From contig CAWBIM010000016.1 of NCBI GenBank assembly GCA_963788935.1, forward strand, positions 310,001 to 374,000: a DNA stretch of 64,000 nt. The letters are read 5' to 3'. Of the stretch, positions 17,125 to 27,988 are shown in pieces. A model generated the notes under the pieces. It did not search any database. It was given only the letters and a program-made list of their open reading frames with translations, and was not told the DNA's origin. The stretch is from JAOPZW01 sp963788935. GTDB lineage: Bacteria; Actinomycetota; Thermoleophilia; Solirubrobacterales; Solirubrobacteraceae. Position 1 is the stretch's first letter. The number at the start of each line of letters is the position of its first letter. Position numbers and translations under genes: made by a program.

Positions 17125-17559
17125 GTGGCCCTGCGCTTGGCCATCGCCGCCGTGTGCGTCGCCGCGATCGTCGTCCTCGCCGGCCGCCTCCGCGACCAGG
17201 ACGCCTGCCAGGACGCACGGCGGGCCGTCTTCGCCGCCGCCGGCGGGGCCCCGGCGGCCTCCGGGGCGCTCGCCGCCGACGCCCGGACGCTGCGCGCGGA
17301 CTGCCACGACGTCGACGACCTCTCGGCCGGCGCGGCCGGGCTCTACGTCGCGGGCCGCGACGCCGACGCGCTCGCGCTCGCCCGCGCGGCGACGCGCCGC
17401 GGGCCCGACGTGTTCTCGGCCTGGGTCGCGCTCGAGGCGACCGAGCGGCGCGCCGACCCCGCCGCCGCGCGCCGCGCCGAGGCCCGCGCGCGGGCGCTCA
17501 ACCCGCGATGGACCGGGCCGGCGCCGCTGCCGGCGCGTCGCGGCGCCGCGGGTCCTTGA
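17125..17559 (+). CDS. Membrane-anchored helical repeat-like protein, unknown function
   Basis: 144 aa. An N-terminal anchor (LAIAAVCVAAIVVLAG) is followed by an exported Ala-rich helical region. Two Cys-containing segments (DACQDARRAVF and LRADCHDVDDL) and helix pairs (DADALALARAATRRGPDVF, AWVALEATERRADP) look like a degenerate tetratricopeptide arrangement. There is no catalytic motif. Its 3' end overlaps the convergent acyltransferase by 62 bases. Confidence 0.6.
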   Translation: MALRLAIAAVCVAAIVVLAGRLRDQDACQDARRAVFAAAGGAPAASGALAADARTLRADCHDVDDLSAGAAGLYVAGRDADALALARAATRRGPDVFSAWVALEATERRADPAAARRAEARARALNPRWTGPAPLPARRGAAGP

Positions 17560-18707
17560 GGGCGAGGAACGGGCGCTCGACGAGGTAGTAGCTCGCGGCG
17601 GCGATCGCGACCGCTCCCGCCGTCGTGACGACCAGGACGGTGACGAACGGCAGGACCGGCGCGCGGCCGGGGAGGTCCTGGATCAGCAGCTGGTCGAGCA
17701 GCGGCTGGTGCCAGAGGAAGATGCCGTAGGAGACGAGGCCCGAGCCACGCCATCACCGGATGGCCGAGGAACCGCGCGATCGCCCGCGACGCCGGCTCGG
17801 CCCCGGGGCGGACGCCGAAGATCCCGGGCAGCGCGACGAGCGCGCCGACGGCGATGTAGAGGACGTGCTGGGCGAGGTGGGCCTCGACCGTGCGCGCGGC
17901 GACGAGCCCGCGCGGCAGCGGGACCGCGAGGCTGACGAGCGCGAAACATGCCGCCGCCGCGGCCCACGCGAGCCAGGGCCGGCGGACGAGCGGGTTGCGC
18001 GGCTCGCGCCCGGCGGTCGCCGCCGAGGCGAGCGCGAGCGCCATCCCGACCGCGAACCAGTCCAGGAACGCCGGCAGCGTGACGAGCCACAGGGAGCCGT
18101 GGTCGGCGTCGAAGAAGGCGGCCCGGACGGCGAGCGAGGCGAGCGCGACGACGCCCAGCGCGACCGCCTCGGCGCGGACCTGCGTGGCCCGCGGCCGGCC
18201 GCCGAGCAGGCGCGCGCAGGCGAGCGCCCACAGCGGCAGCACGAGGTAGAAGGACATCTCGACGCACAGCGACCACGCGGGCCGGATCCCGCCGAGCACG
18301 GTCTCGACGCTGAGGTTCTGGACGAAGCCGAAGTAGCGCCACCAGTCGCCGTCGAGCACCGCGATCCACCCGAGCGCGCCCATGACGAGGAGCGCGAGCC
18401 AGAACGCCGGGACGATCCGCAGCAGGCGCCGGCGCAGGTAGCGCCCGGCCCGCGGGGCGGCGCGGCCGTCGAGGCGGGCGGCGACGAACGGGCGGTAGAG
18501 CAGGAAGCCCGAGAGGACGAAGAACAGCGCGACGCCGGCGTCGAGGCGGGCCGTGAACGCGCCGAGCGCGTTCGTGCGCGCGAAGCCGGTGCCGTCGCCG
18601 ACGTGCAGCAGGACGACGCTGAGCGCGGCCAGCGCGCGGACGCCGTCGAGCAGCGGGAAGCGCGGGTTGCCGGGCGGCGGCGCGACGTTCGGGGCGGGCG
18701 CGCTCAC
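17498..18707 (-). CDS. Acyltransferase 3 family membrane protein (one-base frame break)
   Basis: About 402 aa after correction. The family signature begins PRFPLLDGVRALAALSVVLLHV (catalytic-type His), then VALFFVLSGFLLYRPFV, RRLLRIVPAFWLALL and WSLCVEMSFYLVLPL. There are about ten TM segments. Such proteins O-acetylate or acylate surface glycans. Near 17739-17741 a GGG should be GG; this restores GLVSYGIFLWHQPLL and the terminal YYLVERPFLALKDP. GTG start, with TAAGCT 10 bases upstream. Confidence 0.86.
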
Positions 18708-18717
18708 GAGTGGCGGG

Positions 18718-18773
18718 AGCTTACGGCCGCGCGCGACGGTTCAGGCCGCGGCGAAGCGTCGAGGGCCTAGCGT
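18718..18773. promoter_or_regulatory. Divergent promoter region, acyltransferase and MFS
   Basis: TAAGCT on the minus strand (18718-18723) lies 10 bases before the GTG at 18707. TAGCGT on the plus strand (18768-18773) lies 9 bases before the ATG at 18783. Both match TANNNT boxes at short-leader spacing. Confidence 0.45.
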
Positions 18774-18782
18774 GTGTCGGCC

Positions 18783-19951
18783 ATGCGCATCGCGCCCTGG
18801 CATCGCGTCACCCTCGCCATGCTCGCCGTCGGCTGGGGCGCGAACCAGTTCTCGCCGATGCTCGTCGTCTACCGCGACGAGCTCGGGCTGACCGACCGGA
18901 CGACGCGCCGTGCTGTTCGCGCTGTACGCCGTCGGGCTGATCCCGGGGCTGCTCGTCGGGGGCGCCGCGTCCGATCGGCACGGGCGGCGCGCCGTCGTGC
19001 TCCCGCTCGTCGTCCTCTCGCCGGTCGCGACGCTCATGCTCATCGCCTTCCGCCACGCGCCGCTCGGGCTCGGCGCGGCCCGCCTTCTCGCCGGCGTCTG
19101 CTCAGGCGTCGTCTTCGGCGCCGCGACCGCGTGGGTGCGCGAGCTGTCGGCGGGCGCGGCGCCCGGCGTCGCGGCGCGGCGCTCGGCGACCGCGCTGACC
19201 GCGGGCTTCGCGTGCGGCCCGCTCGTCGCGTCGGTCCTCGCGCAGTGGGCGCCCGGGCCGCTGTGGCTGCCGTACCTCCCGCACCTCGCCCTCGGCGTCG
19301 TCGCCGTGCTGGTGCTGCGCCCGGCCCGCGACGTCGGCGCGCCACGGGCGCCGGACGGGCCGCTGCTGCGCGTGCCGCGCGTCTCGCGCTCGCCGCGCTT
19401 CGTGCGCACCGTCGCGATCGTCGCGCCGTGGGTCTTCGGCTGCGCGGCGTTCTCGTTCGCCGTCCTGCCGGGCGAGACCGGCGGGGCGACGGTGCTGCTG
19501 GCCGGCGCCGGCGGCGCGCTGACGCTGTTCACCGGCGTCGCGGTCCAGCCGTTCGCCAAGCGCCTCGAGGCCGGGCGCCCGCTCGCGGCCGGGGCGGTCG
19601 GGCTCGTCGCGACGGCGGCCGGCCTCGCGATCGGCGTCGCGGCGCTGGCCGGCGACAGCCGCGCGCTCGTCCTCGTCGCGGCGCCGTTCTTCGGCGTCGG
19701 CTACGGCTGCTGCCTGATCTCGGGCCTGACCGAGACCGAGCGGATCGCGGGCGCCGACGAGCTCGGCGCGACGGTCTCGGTCTTCTACGCGCTGAGCTAC
19801 CTCGGCTTCGCCGCGCCGTACGTGACCGACCTGCTCAAGCGGCGCGCTCGGCGACCGCGGCGCGCTCGCGGCGCTCGCGGCGGCTGCGCTCGCGTGCCTG
19901 GCGGTGAGCGCCGGCCCCGGCGTGCGGCGCGCCCGCCCGCGTCCCGCCTGA
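18783..19951 (+). CDS. MFS transporter (two one-base frame breaks)
   Basis: About 388 aa after correction, with twelve TM segments expected. The N-terminus is HRVTLAMLAVGWGANQFSPM, and the conserved MFS motif A appears as GGAASDRHGRRAVVLPLV. The frame breaks near 18905 (ACGACGCGCC; one base too many, giving TDRTTAVLFALYAVGL when removed) and near 19841 (CTCAAGCGGC; removing an A gives LLSGALGDRGALAAL). With both removed the length is divisible by three. The substrate is unknown. Confidence 0.82.
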
Positions 19952-20005
19952 GCGCTGCGCCGCGGCGGGCCGACGGCGGCCGTCCGTAGGCTTCGCCGCG
20001 CGCCG

Positions 20006-21643
20006 ATGGACGTCGCCCCGCCCGCGCCCCCGGACCCGCCCACCGCCGACCGGCCGCCGGTCGCGCGCGGCGACCTGCGGCGGCGGATCGTCCGCGGGAC
20101 GGTGATCAACGCGGTCGCGCTCACCGCCGTCGACCTGCTCGTCCTCGCCCAGGGCCTGATCGTCACGCGGCTGCTCGGCCCCGCCGCGATCGGCCTGTAC
20201 GGGATCGTGACCGTGACGGCGATGACGGTCGTGGGGCTGAAGCGCCTCGGGGTCGACGAGGCGTTCGTCGCCCAGGACGAGCCCGACCAGGCGCTCGAGT
20301 TCCAGCGCGCGTTCACGCTCGAGCTCGCGATCTCGGCCGTCTTCGCGCTGATCCTCTGCGCGCTCGCCCCGGTCGTCGCGGCCGTCTACGGCGACGATCG
20401 CCTGCTCGCGCTGATGGCCGCGACCGCGTACCTGCCGCTCGCCTTCGCGCTGCAGGCGCCGACGTGGATCTTCTTCCGGCGCATGGACTTCGCCCGCCAG
20501 CGGCTGCTGCAGGGCGTGGTCCCGGTCGTGACGTTCGCCGTGACCGTGCCGCTGGCCGCGGCGGGCGTCGGCGTGTGGAGCCTCGTGCTCGGCCCGGCGG
20601 CGGGCAACCTCGCGGGCGTGATCGCGGCGCTCCGCGCGTCGCCCTACCCGCTCGCCCTGCGCTGGGACGGCGCGACGGCGCGGCGCTACCTGCGCTTCTC
20701 GGCCTGGGTCCTCGTCGCGGCGCTCGCGTCGCTGGTCGTGCTCCAGGGCCAGGTCCTCGCGCTCGACCTCCACGACGGCCTGCGCGCGGTCGGGTTCGTC
20801 ACCCTCGCGGCGACGTTCGCCCGCTACGTCGACCGCGCCGACCAGATCGTGACGGTGACGATCTACCCGGCGATCTGCGCGATCCGCGGCCGCACCGCCG
20901 CGCTGACCGAGCTGTTCGTGCGCTCGAACCGCGCGACGCTGCTGTGGACGCTGCCGGCCGCGGCCGGGATCGTGCTGTTCGCGCAGGCCCTCGTCGACCA
21001 CGTGCTCGGCGGCTCGTGGGACGGCGCGGTCGGGCTGATCCAGGGCCTCGCCGTCGCCGCGGCGCTGCAGCAGATCGGCTTCAACTGGTTCAGCTTCTAC
21101 CGCGCGCACGGTGACTCGCGCCCGGGGGCGGTCGAGGCGGTCTGGGGCGCGGTCGCGTTCGTCGCGCTCGCGGTGCCCGGGCTGCTCGCGGCCGGGTTCA
21201 CCGGGTTCGTCGTCGGGCGCTGCGCCGGGGTGCTCGTCCAGCTCGGCGTGCGGGCGCGCTACGTCCGGGCGCTGCTGCCGTCGGTCCGGGCGCGCGACGT
21301 GCTCGCCCGGCCCGTCGTCCCGACGCTGCTCGGCGTCGTCGCGGTCGTCGCGCTGCGACTCGCGCCCGGCTGGTCAGGCGACGCCGCTGCCGCTGCGCTC
21401 GCCGAGGTCGCGCTGTTCGCCGCCGTCGTCACCGGCGCGAGCCTCGTCCTCGAGCGCGACCTGCTCCGCGAGCTCGCCGCCGCCCTCGCGGGCCGCGGCG
21501 CGCTCGCAGCCGCCGAGGAGGATCCCGGCGAGGAGGACGGCGACGCCGGTGAGCGCGGGCATCTCCCAGTCCCAGTCCACGCCGGCGTGCAGGGCCCAGA
21601 CGAGGCAGGCGGCGGCCGGCCCGGCGGCGAGGACGCGGTCTGA
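20006..21643 (+). CDS. Wzx-like oligosaccharide flippase
   Basis: 545 aa with about twelve to fourteen TM helices. It has the polysaccharide-biosynthesis (MOP superfamily) layout: N-terminal VTRLLGPAAIGLYGIVTVTAM, then DEAFVAQDEPDQALEFQRAF, a WSLVLGPAAGNLAGV loop and paired helices to about residue 500. It would flip lipid-linked repeat units across the membrane. The last ~45 residues are acidic, non-conserved and overlap the convergent ligase gene by 270 bases. The true end may be nearer 21520 if another sequence error exists. Confidence 0.85.
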   Translation: MDVAPPAPPDPPTADRPPVARGDLRRRIVRGTVINAVALTAVDLLVLAQGLIVTRLLGPAAIGLYGIVTVTAMTVVGLKRLGVDEAFVAQDEPDQALEFQRAFTLELAISAVFALILCALAPVVAAVYGDDRLLALMAATAYLPLAFALQAPTWIFFRRMDFARQRLLQGVVPVVTFAVTVPLAAAGVGVWSLVLGPAAGNLAGVIAALRASPYPLALRWDGATARRYLRFSAWVLVAALASLVVLQGQVLALDLHDGLRAVGFVTLAATFARYVDRADQIVTVTIYPAICAIRGRTAALTELFVRSNRATLLWTLPAAAGIVLFAQALVDHVLGGSWDGAVGLIQGLAVAAALQQIGFNWFSFYRAHGDSRPGAVEAVWGAVAFVALAVPGLLAAGFTGFVVGRCAGVLVQLGVRARYVRALLPSVRARDVLARPVVPTLLGVVAVVALRLAPGWSGDAAAAALAEVALFAAVVTGASLVLERDLLRELAAALAGRGALAAAEEDPGEEDGDAGERGHLPVPVHAGVQGPDEAGGGRPGGEDAV

Positions 21644-22925
21644 GCCGATCGCCCGCCGGGCCGCGGCCACGACCCCGCCGAGGAAGCAGGAGAGGAGCGC
21701 GAGGCCCACGAGCCCGAGCTCGGCCGCGGTCTCGATGTAGAGCGAGTGCGCGTCCTGCACGCGCTCGTCGATCGTCCGCTCGCGCAGCCACGCGACCCCG
21801 AAGCCGCCCGCGCCGATCCCCTCCAGCGGGTGGCGGCCGACCTCGCGCAGCGCGACCGCCCAGTAGCGGCCGCGGTTGCTGCCGGCCTGGGTCAGGCGCG
21901 CCGCCGACGCGCCGGCCGACGGCGGCCGAGGTCGAGGCGCTGCGCTCGGCGACCGCCGCGCCGTAGGGGACGAGCGCGCCGGCGACCGCGACCGCGACGA
22001 GCGCCGTGCGGACCCGGCGCGGCAGCGGCGCCCCGCCGCCCATCCGGCGCGCGGCGCGGGCGTGCGCGACGGCGGCGAGGGCCATGATCGCCAGGACGAG
22101 CGCGCCGCAGAGCAGGCCCTCGGTCTCGCGGTCGCCGAGCCCGCCCTCGAGCGCCCGGACGCCCGCGAACGGGGCGACCGCGGCCACGGCGAGGGCGGAC
22201 GCGACGGCGGCGGCGACCGCGGCGCGGGCCTGGGCGCGCGACGGGGCGAGCGCGACGAGGGCGACGAGCCCGACCGCGCCCGCGGCGAGCGCGCCCCGCG
22301 AGAAGCTGAGGTAGACGCCCAGGCCGAGCGGGGCAGCGGCGGCCGCGGCGGCGGTGCGCAGCGGTCCCGACCGCGTCCGGTCGCCCGCGAGCCGCGCGAC
22401 GAGCACGAGGCCGATCGCGGCCAGCGCGCCGGTCGCGTTCCAGTAGGTCAGCGGCTGCTCGAGCCGCCCGCCGGCCCGCGCGCTCGCGGTCAGGTGGACG
22501 ATCCCGGGCACGAGCCGCCCGGCGAGGCCGTAGCCGATCACGACGAACGCGACGGCGGCGAGCGCGACCTCGACCGCGCGGGCCCCGGCGCGGTCGCGCA
22601 GGAGCAGGGCCGCGGCGGCGAGCGTGGGGAGGTAGAGGAGCGCGAGCTCGAGCGTCTGGCGGGCCGGGCCGGGGCTCGGCGCCCACGTCGCGCTCACCGC
22701 CGTCCAGGCGGCGAGCGCGGCCAGGCCGAGGAGGGCGACGCGGACCGCGGCCGTCCGCGGCAGCACCGGGTCGTCGACGAGCAGGACCGTGAGCCCGAGG
22801 ACCGCCCACGCGGCGATGCATGCCGTCAGCCGGGCCGGGGCGAAGAAGCCGCCGCTCGCGAAGGCGAGCACCGCAGGGCCGGCCGGCAGCGCCGCGGTCA
22901 GTGCGGTGACGGCGCCCCGTCGCAT
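21374..22925 (-). CDS. O-antigen ligase/Wzy-like polytopic protein (one-base frame break)
   Basis: About 516 aa after correction, with ten or more TM segments. TYWNATGALAAIGLVLVARL and the periplasmic GSNRGRYWAVALREVGRHPL plus DAHSLYIETAAELGLVGL are diagnostic of the O-antigen ligase (Wzy_C) family; the Arg and His residues there are the conserved ones. Near 21912, GTCGGCCGGCG breaks the frame, and removing one C joins the two halves. The C-terminal ~50 residues are low complexity and lie in the convergent overlap with the flippase gene. It probably polymerises or ligates the surface glycan made by this cluster. Confidence 0.83.
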
Positions 22926-22933
22926 CTGCGGGA

Positions 22934-22940
22934 TAGCCTA
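22934..22940. promoter_or_regulatory. Overlapping divergent -10 elements between ligase and aftD-like genes
   Basis: TAGCCTA contains TAGGCT on the minus strand (9 bases before the ligase ATG) and TAGCCT on the plus strand (24 bases before the aftD-like ATG). The hexamers almost fully overlap. Confidence 0.45.
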
Positions 22941-22963
22941 GACCGGCCTCGCGCCACCCCTGC

Positions 22964-25900
22964 ATGCGTCGCCGCTCGATCCCCCTCGGACTCGCCCTGC
23001 TGGCGCTCGCGCTGGGCCTCGCGCAGCGGCCGGGGACGGTCGTCGCCGACACGAAGGTCGACCTCTACGTCGACCCGGTCCGCTTCCTCGGCCACGTGCT
23101 CAGCGTGTGGTCGCCGACCAGCGACCTCGGCCATGTGTTCGGCGCGCAGTACAGCGGCTACGCGTTCCCGATGGCGCCGTGGTTCGCGCTCGGCGATCTC
23201 GCCGGGCTGCCGGTCTGGCTCGTGCACCGGCTGTGGCTCGCGGCGGTCCTCGCGGTCGCCGCGTGGGGCGTCGTGCGGCTGCTCGACGCGCTCCACGGGC
23301 CCGAGCGCGGCGTGCTGCACGCGGCCGCCGGGGCGCTGTTCATCGTCAACCCGTACGTCGTCGTCGACGCGAACCGGACGAGCATCGCGCTGCTCTCCTA
23401 CGCCGCGCTGCCGTGGCTCCTGCTCGCCGTCCACCGCGGCCTGCGCGCGCCGCGCGGCTGGTGGTGGCCGGCCGCCTTCGCGCTCGTCCTGACGAGCACC
23501 GGCGGCGGCGTGAACGCGGGCACGACCGGCTGGCTGCTGCTCGGGCCGGCGCTGCTGCTCGTCTACGAGCGGCTCTGGGGCGGGGTCGGCGCGGGGGCGC
23601 TGCGGCCGTACCTCGTCCGGATGGTCGCGGTGAACGCGGTCGCGCAGCTGTGGTGGGTGATCCCCGTGCTCGTGCAGGCGCGCGGGGCGCCGAGCTTCCT
23701 GCCGTTCAGCGAGCAGCCCGGGACGATCTGGTCGACGACCTCGCTGTCGGAGTCGCTGCGGCTCATGGGCTTCTGGACGAGCTACGTGGGCGTCGGCTAC
23801 GGCGGCGGGCTGCGGCCGTTCTCGACCCAGGGCGACGCGCTGCTGTTCCTCGCGCCGGTGGTGCTCGCGGGCCTCGTCGTCCCCGCCCTGGCGCTGGCCG
23901 GGTTCGGCTGGACGCGCCGCTGGCGCTACGGCCCGTTCTTCCTGCTGCTGACGCTCGTCGGGCTGCTCGTGATGACGGTCGGGTTCCCCGACGGCACGCC
24001 GCTGCGCCGGGGGGTGACGTTCGCCTACTACCGGGTCGAGTCGATCCAGTTCCTGCGCACGACCTACAAGGCGGGCGCGCTGCCGGCGCTCGGCCTCGCG
24101 GTCCTGGGCGGCGCGGCGTTCGCGGCGCTGTGGGACCGGCTCGGCGCCGCCGCGGGGCGCCCGTGGGCGCGGCCGGCCGCCGCCGTGGGCGCCGCCGGGC
24201 TGGCCGCCCTCGCGGCGTGGCCGCTCGTCAGCGGCCGGGCGCCCGAGCGCCAGCTCGCCTTCTCCGTGCCGTCCTACTGGCGCGACCTCGCGCGCGACCT
24301 CGACGCCCGCCCCGACGGCACCCGCGCGCTGGTCGAGCCCGGCCAGCGCTTCGCCTACTACCGCTGGGGCGGGACGATCGACGCGATCCTCCCGGCGCTC
24401 ACGCGCCACCCGGTCGCGACGCGCTGGATCGTCCCGTTCTCCGACCGCCGCTCCACCGAGCTGCAGTGGGCGGTCGACGACCTGATCGGCCTCGAGCGCC
24501 TGCGCCCCGGCCAGCTCGCGCCGCTGCTCGACCTCATGGGCGTCGGCGACCTCGTCGTCGCGGCCGACGGCGACCGCTCGCGCAGCGGCGAGGCGCCCGC
24601 GGGCGACGTCGCGCGCCTGCTCGCCGGCCTGGGGCGGGCGACCGCCTACGGGCCGCCCCTGCGCGCCGCGCCCGACGCGGCCACGACGACCCCGAGCCCG
24701 CGGGTGCCCGCGCTCCGGCGCTACCCGGTGCGCACCGGCGGGATCGTGCGCGTGCTGCCGCGCGGGCCGCTCACCGTCGCCGACGGCGGCGCGGGCGCGC
24801 TGACCGGCCTCGCCGCCTACGGCGCGCTCGATCCCGGCCGCCCGATCGCCTACGCGCCCGACCTCGCCGCGGGCGGCGGCCTGCGCGCGGCCGCCCGGGC
24901 CGGGGCGTCGTTCGTCATCGCGGACACCGACCGCCGCCGCGCGTTCGCCTCCTCGCACCCGCGCGGCGGGCGCGGGCCGGTCCTCGTCGCCGGCCGCGGC
25001 CCCGGCCTCGACGGCGCGATGCTCGACCCGTTCGGCGGCACGGACCCGGGCGCCCAGACCGTCGCCGTCCTGCGGGGCGTCCGGGCGCTGAGCGCCGACG
25101 TCTCGCCCCAGACGACGCAGTTCCCCGAGCGGCGGCCGTTCGCCGCGCTCGACGGCGACCCCGCGACCGCATGGATGGCCGACCGCGCGCTCGCGACCTC
25201 ACGGCACGCCCTGACGGTCACGTTCACGGCGCCGCGCGACGTCCCGGCCGTGACGCTGCTGCCGTACTCCGACAGCCGCGGGGTCGTGCGCGAGGTCGAG
25301 ATCGGCGGCCGGCGGTTCGCCGTCCGCCGCGGGATCGAACCGGCTCCCGGTGCGGCTGCGGCACGTCGGCTCGCTCACGGTCCGCCTGACGAAGGTGACG
25401 GGCGCGCGCCACGCCTCCGACGGCGCGGGCGGCATCCGCGAGCTGGGCATCCCCGGCGTGCGCGTGACCGAGGCGCTGCGGCCGCCGACGACGATCGAGT
25501 CGGCGCTGCGCGGCACGGACCTGCGGGCCGACGCGCTGACCTACCTCTTCGAGCGCGACGTCGCGGACGTCGCGCGCACGCAGGGCCGGTACGCGGGCGA
25601 GCGCGGGGCGGGCGAGCTGCGCGACGCCCAGGACCCCGAGCCCCGGCTGCGCCGCGTGTTCGCCCCGCCGGCCGCGCGCCGGTGGGCGCTCGACGGCTGG
25701 GGGAGCGTCGACCCGCGCGCCCCGGACCCGGCCCTCGATCGCCTCGCCGGCGCGCGCGGGGCGGGGGACGTGACCTCGTCCTCGCGCTACGAGAACCTGC
25801 CGCGCAACCGCGGCTCGGGGGCGTTCGACGGCACCCGCGGCCGGGCGTGGATCGGGCAGTGGATCGCCGGGCGTCCGGCGTGGCTCGGCTGGGACACCGG

Positions 25901-27245
25901 GCGGACGGCCACCGTCAGCCGGTTCGTCATCGTCCCGCCCGCCGTCCGCGTGCGGCGCCCCACGCGCGTCCGGCTGACGGTCGACGGGCGGCCCGGGCCG
26001 GCGCTCGCCGTCGGCCCCGATGGCGCGGTCCGGCTCCCGCGGCCGGTCCGCGGCGCGCGCTTCCGCCTCGACGTCCTCGCCGCGCGCTTCGCGCCCGGGA
26101 CGCCCGCGCGCGCCCGGCAGCGCCGGGCCGTCGGGATCGGCGAGATCCGCGGGGCCGGGATGCCGCGCGTGCGGCTCGCGCGCGGCGGCGAGGTGCGGCT
26201 CGCGTGCGGCGCGGCGCAGGTCGAGGTCGACGGCCGGGCGCATCCGTTCGCGGCGGTGGTCGGACCGGGGCGCGTTCGAGGCCGGGCGGCCGCTGCGGCT
26301 GCGCCCGTGCGGGACGGCCCGGGGCTTCGCGCTCCCGGCCGGCCCGGCGACGCTCACGGACGCGCGCCGGCCCGGTCGTGCGCGTCGACGGCGTGCGGAT
26401 GCGCTCGCCCGCCCCGGCGCCGGTCGCCGCACCCGCGTGGAGCGGGCGGGTCGTCGACGCCGGCCGGGGCGGGGACGCGGGCCGCGACGGCGTGCGGATC
26501 CAGGCGAGCGGCCCGTCGTGGCTCGTCCTCGGCCAGAGCTACGACAAGGGCTGGCGCGCGCGCTGCGACGGGCGCGACCTCGGCGCGCCCCGCCCGATGC
26601 AGGGCTACGCGAACGCCTGGCCGATCCCCGGCGTCGTGCCGCGCGGTGCGCTTCGCCTACGGCCCGCAGCGTGCCGCGACGATCGGCTACGTCGTCTCCG
26701 CGCTCGGCTGCCTCGCGCTGCTCGCCCTGCTCGTGCTCGGCCGCCGCCGCCTCCCCGCGCCCGCACCGCCGCCCGCGCCGCTCCCGGCGGCGCCCGACCC
26801 GCCGCGCCCGCTCGCCCCGCGCCGCGCCGTCGTCGTCGCGGTCGTCGCGGCCGCCGTGCTCGGGTTCTGCTTCGGCCTGCGCGCCGGCGTCGTGCTCGGG
26901 CCGCTGCTCGGCCTGGCCCTGTGGCGCGGCGTCGCGGACCGCGTGCTCGTGCTCGCCGCGGGCGCCCTGCTGGCGGTCGCCGTGCCGGTGTCCTACGTGC
27001 TCGTCGCGCTGCTGTCGAGCCGCGGCAACCCGGGCGGCTACGACAGCGGCTACGCGAACGACCGCATCGCCGGCCACTGGCTGGCGCTCGCGGCGCTGAC
27101 CGCCCTCGGCCTCGTGCTCTGGCGCACGCTCGCGAGCGCCCGCGCCGCGCCGCCCCCGGGGGACATCGGGGCGGGCCCGGCCGCCGAGTCGCGGCCACTA
27201 GGCTCCGCGCTCGTGACCACCGGACCGTCCGCGCCCGACCGGTGA
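22964..27245 (+). CDS. AftD-like arabinofuranosyltransferase (four one-base frame breaks)
   Basis: About 1425 aa after correction, matching the ~1400 aa of mycobacterial AftD. The N-terminal DUF3367-type GT-C core has ADTKVDLYVDPVRFLGHVLS, FGAQYSGYAFPMAPWFALGD and VHRLWLAAVLAVAAWG, closely resembling the AftD consensus. About eleven TM helices follow. The large extracytoplasmic part carries two F5/8-type carbohydrate-binding-like regions (AALDGDPATAWMAD and GAFDGTRGRAWIGQW), and there is a C-terminal TM bundle. Extra bases at about 25340, 26271, 26371 and 26644 break the frame; removing all four gives one continuous reading frame. In mycobacteria AftD adds alpha-(1-3/1-5) arabinose to cell-wall arabinan. 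The acceptor here is unknown. Confidence 0.82.
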
Positions 27246-27988
27246 CCGACGCGGCGGCCGCCCGTCCCCGCGGGCTCGCGCGCGCCCGCACGCTGTGGCG
27301 GCTGTTCCGCGCCGAGCAGGAGGACCCGGTCCCGTTCTACCGCCACCTCGCGGCCGAGGCGGTCGCCGACCTCGACCGCCGCCACGGCCCGCTCGCCGGA
27401 CAGACGATCGTCGACCTCGGCTGCGGCCCCGGCCACTACACGCGCGCGTTCCGCGCGGCGGGGGCGACCGTGATCCCGGTCGACAACGACCCGGCCGAGA
27501 TGGCGCTCGAGGGCGGCCCGCCCGAGGACGCGGTGCTGGCCGACGCGGGCGCGCTGCCCCTCGCGGCCGCGAGCGTCGACGGCGCCTTCTGCTCGAACCT
27601 CCTCGAGCACACGCCCGACGCGGCGCCGGTCATCGCCGAGATCGAGCGGGTGCTGCGGCCGGGCGGGTGGGGCTACATCTCCTGGACGAACTGGTACTCG
27701 CCGTGGGGCGGGCACGACATGAGCCCGTACCACTACCTCGGCCCGCGGCTCGGCCCGCGGCTGTACGAGCGCCGCCACGGCCCGCCGCGCAAGAACCCCT
27801 ACGGCGCGGGGCTGTGGGCGCGGCACATCGGCCCGACGCTGCGGCTCGTGCGCGCCACGCCCGGCCTCGAGGTCGAGCGCGTCGAGCCGCGCTACTGGCC
27901 GCAGCTGCGCGTCGTCTGCCGGATCCCCGGCCTGCGCGAGCTCGTCACCTGGAACTGCGTCATCCGCGTCCGGCGGCGGGCGGGCTGA
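27242..27988 (+). CDS. Class I SAM-dependent methyltransferase
   Basis: 248 aa. Motif I is IVDLGCGPGHYTRAF, with acidic VDNDPAEMAL and the post-motif CSNLLEHTPDAAPVIAEIER followed by VLRPGGWGYISWTNWYSP. The LLEH and TNWYSPWGGHD segments match methyltransferases found beside arabinofuranosyltransferase genes in actinobacterial cell-wall loci. The GTG start overlaps the AftD-like stop (GTGA), so it belongs to the same operon. It probably methylates a glycan or lipid carrier. Confidence 0.87.
   Translation: MTDAAAARPRGLARARTLWRLFRAEQEDPVPFYRHLAAEAVADLDRRHGPLAGQTIVDLGCGPGHYTRAFRAAGATVIPVDNDPAEMALEGGPPEDAVLADAGALPLAAASVDGAFCSNLLEHTPDAAPVIAEIERVLRPGGWGYISWTNWYSPWGGHDMSPYHYLGPRLGPRLYERRHGPPRKNPYGAGLWARHIGPTLRLVRATPGLEVERVEPRYWPQLRVVCRIPGLRELVTWNCVIRVRRRAG

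Noticed and set aside
15388..17307. A single ABC ATPase-permease fusion of 639 residues
   Set aside because: Removing one suspected extra base near 16260 gives a normal ATPase stop overlapping a permease GTG (GTGA), and both lengths become divisible by three.
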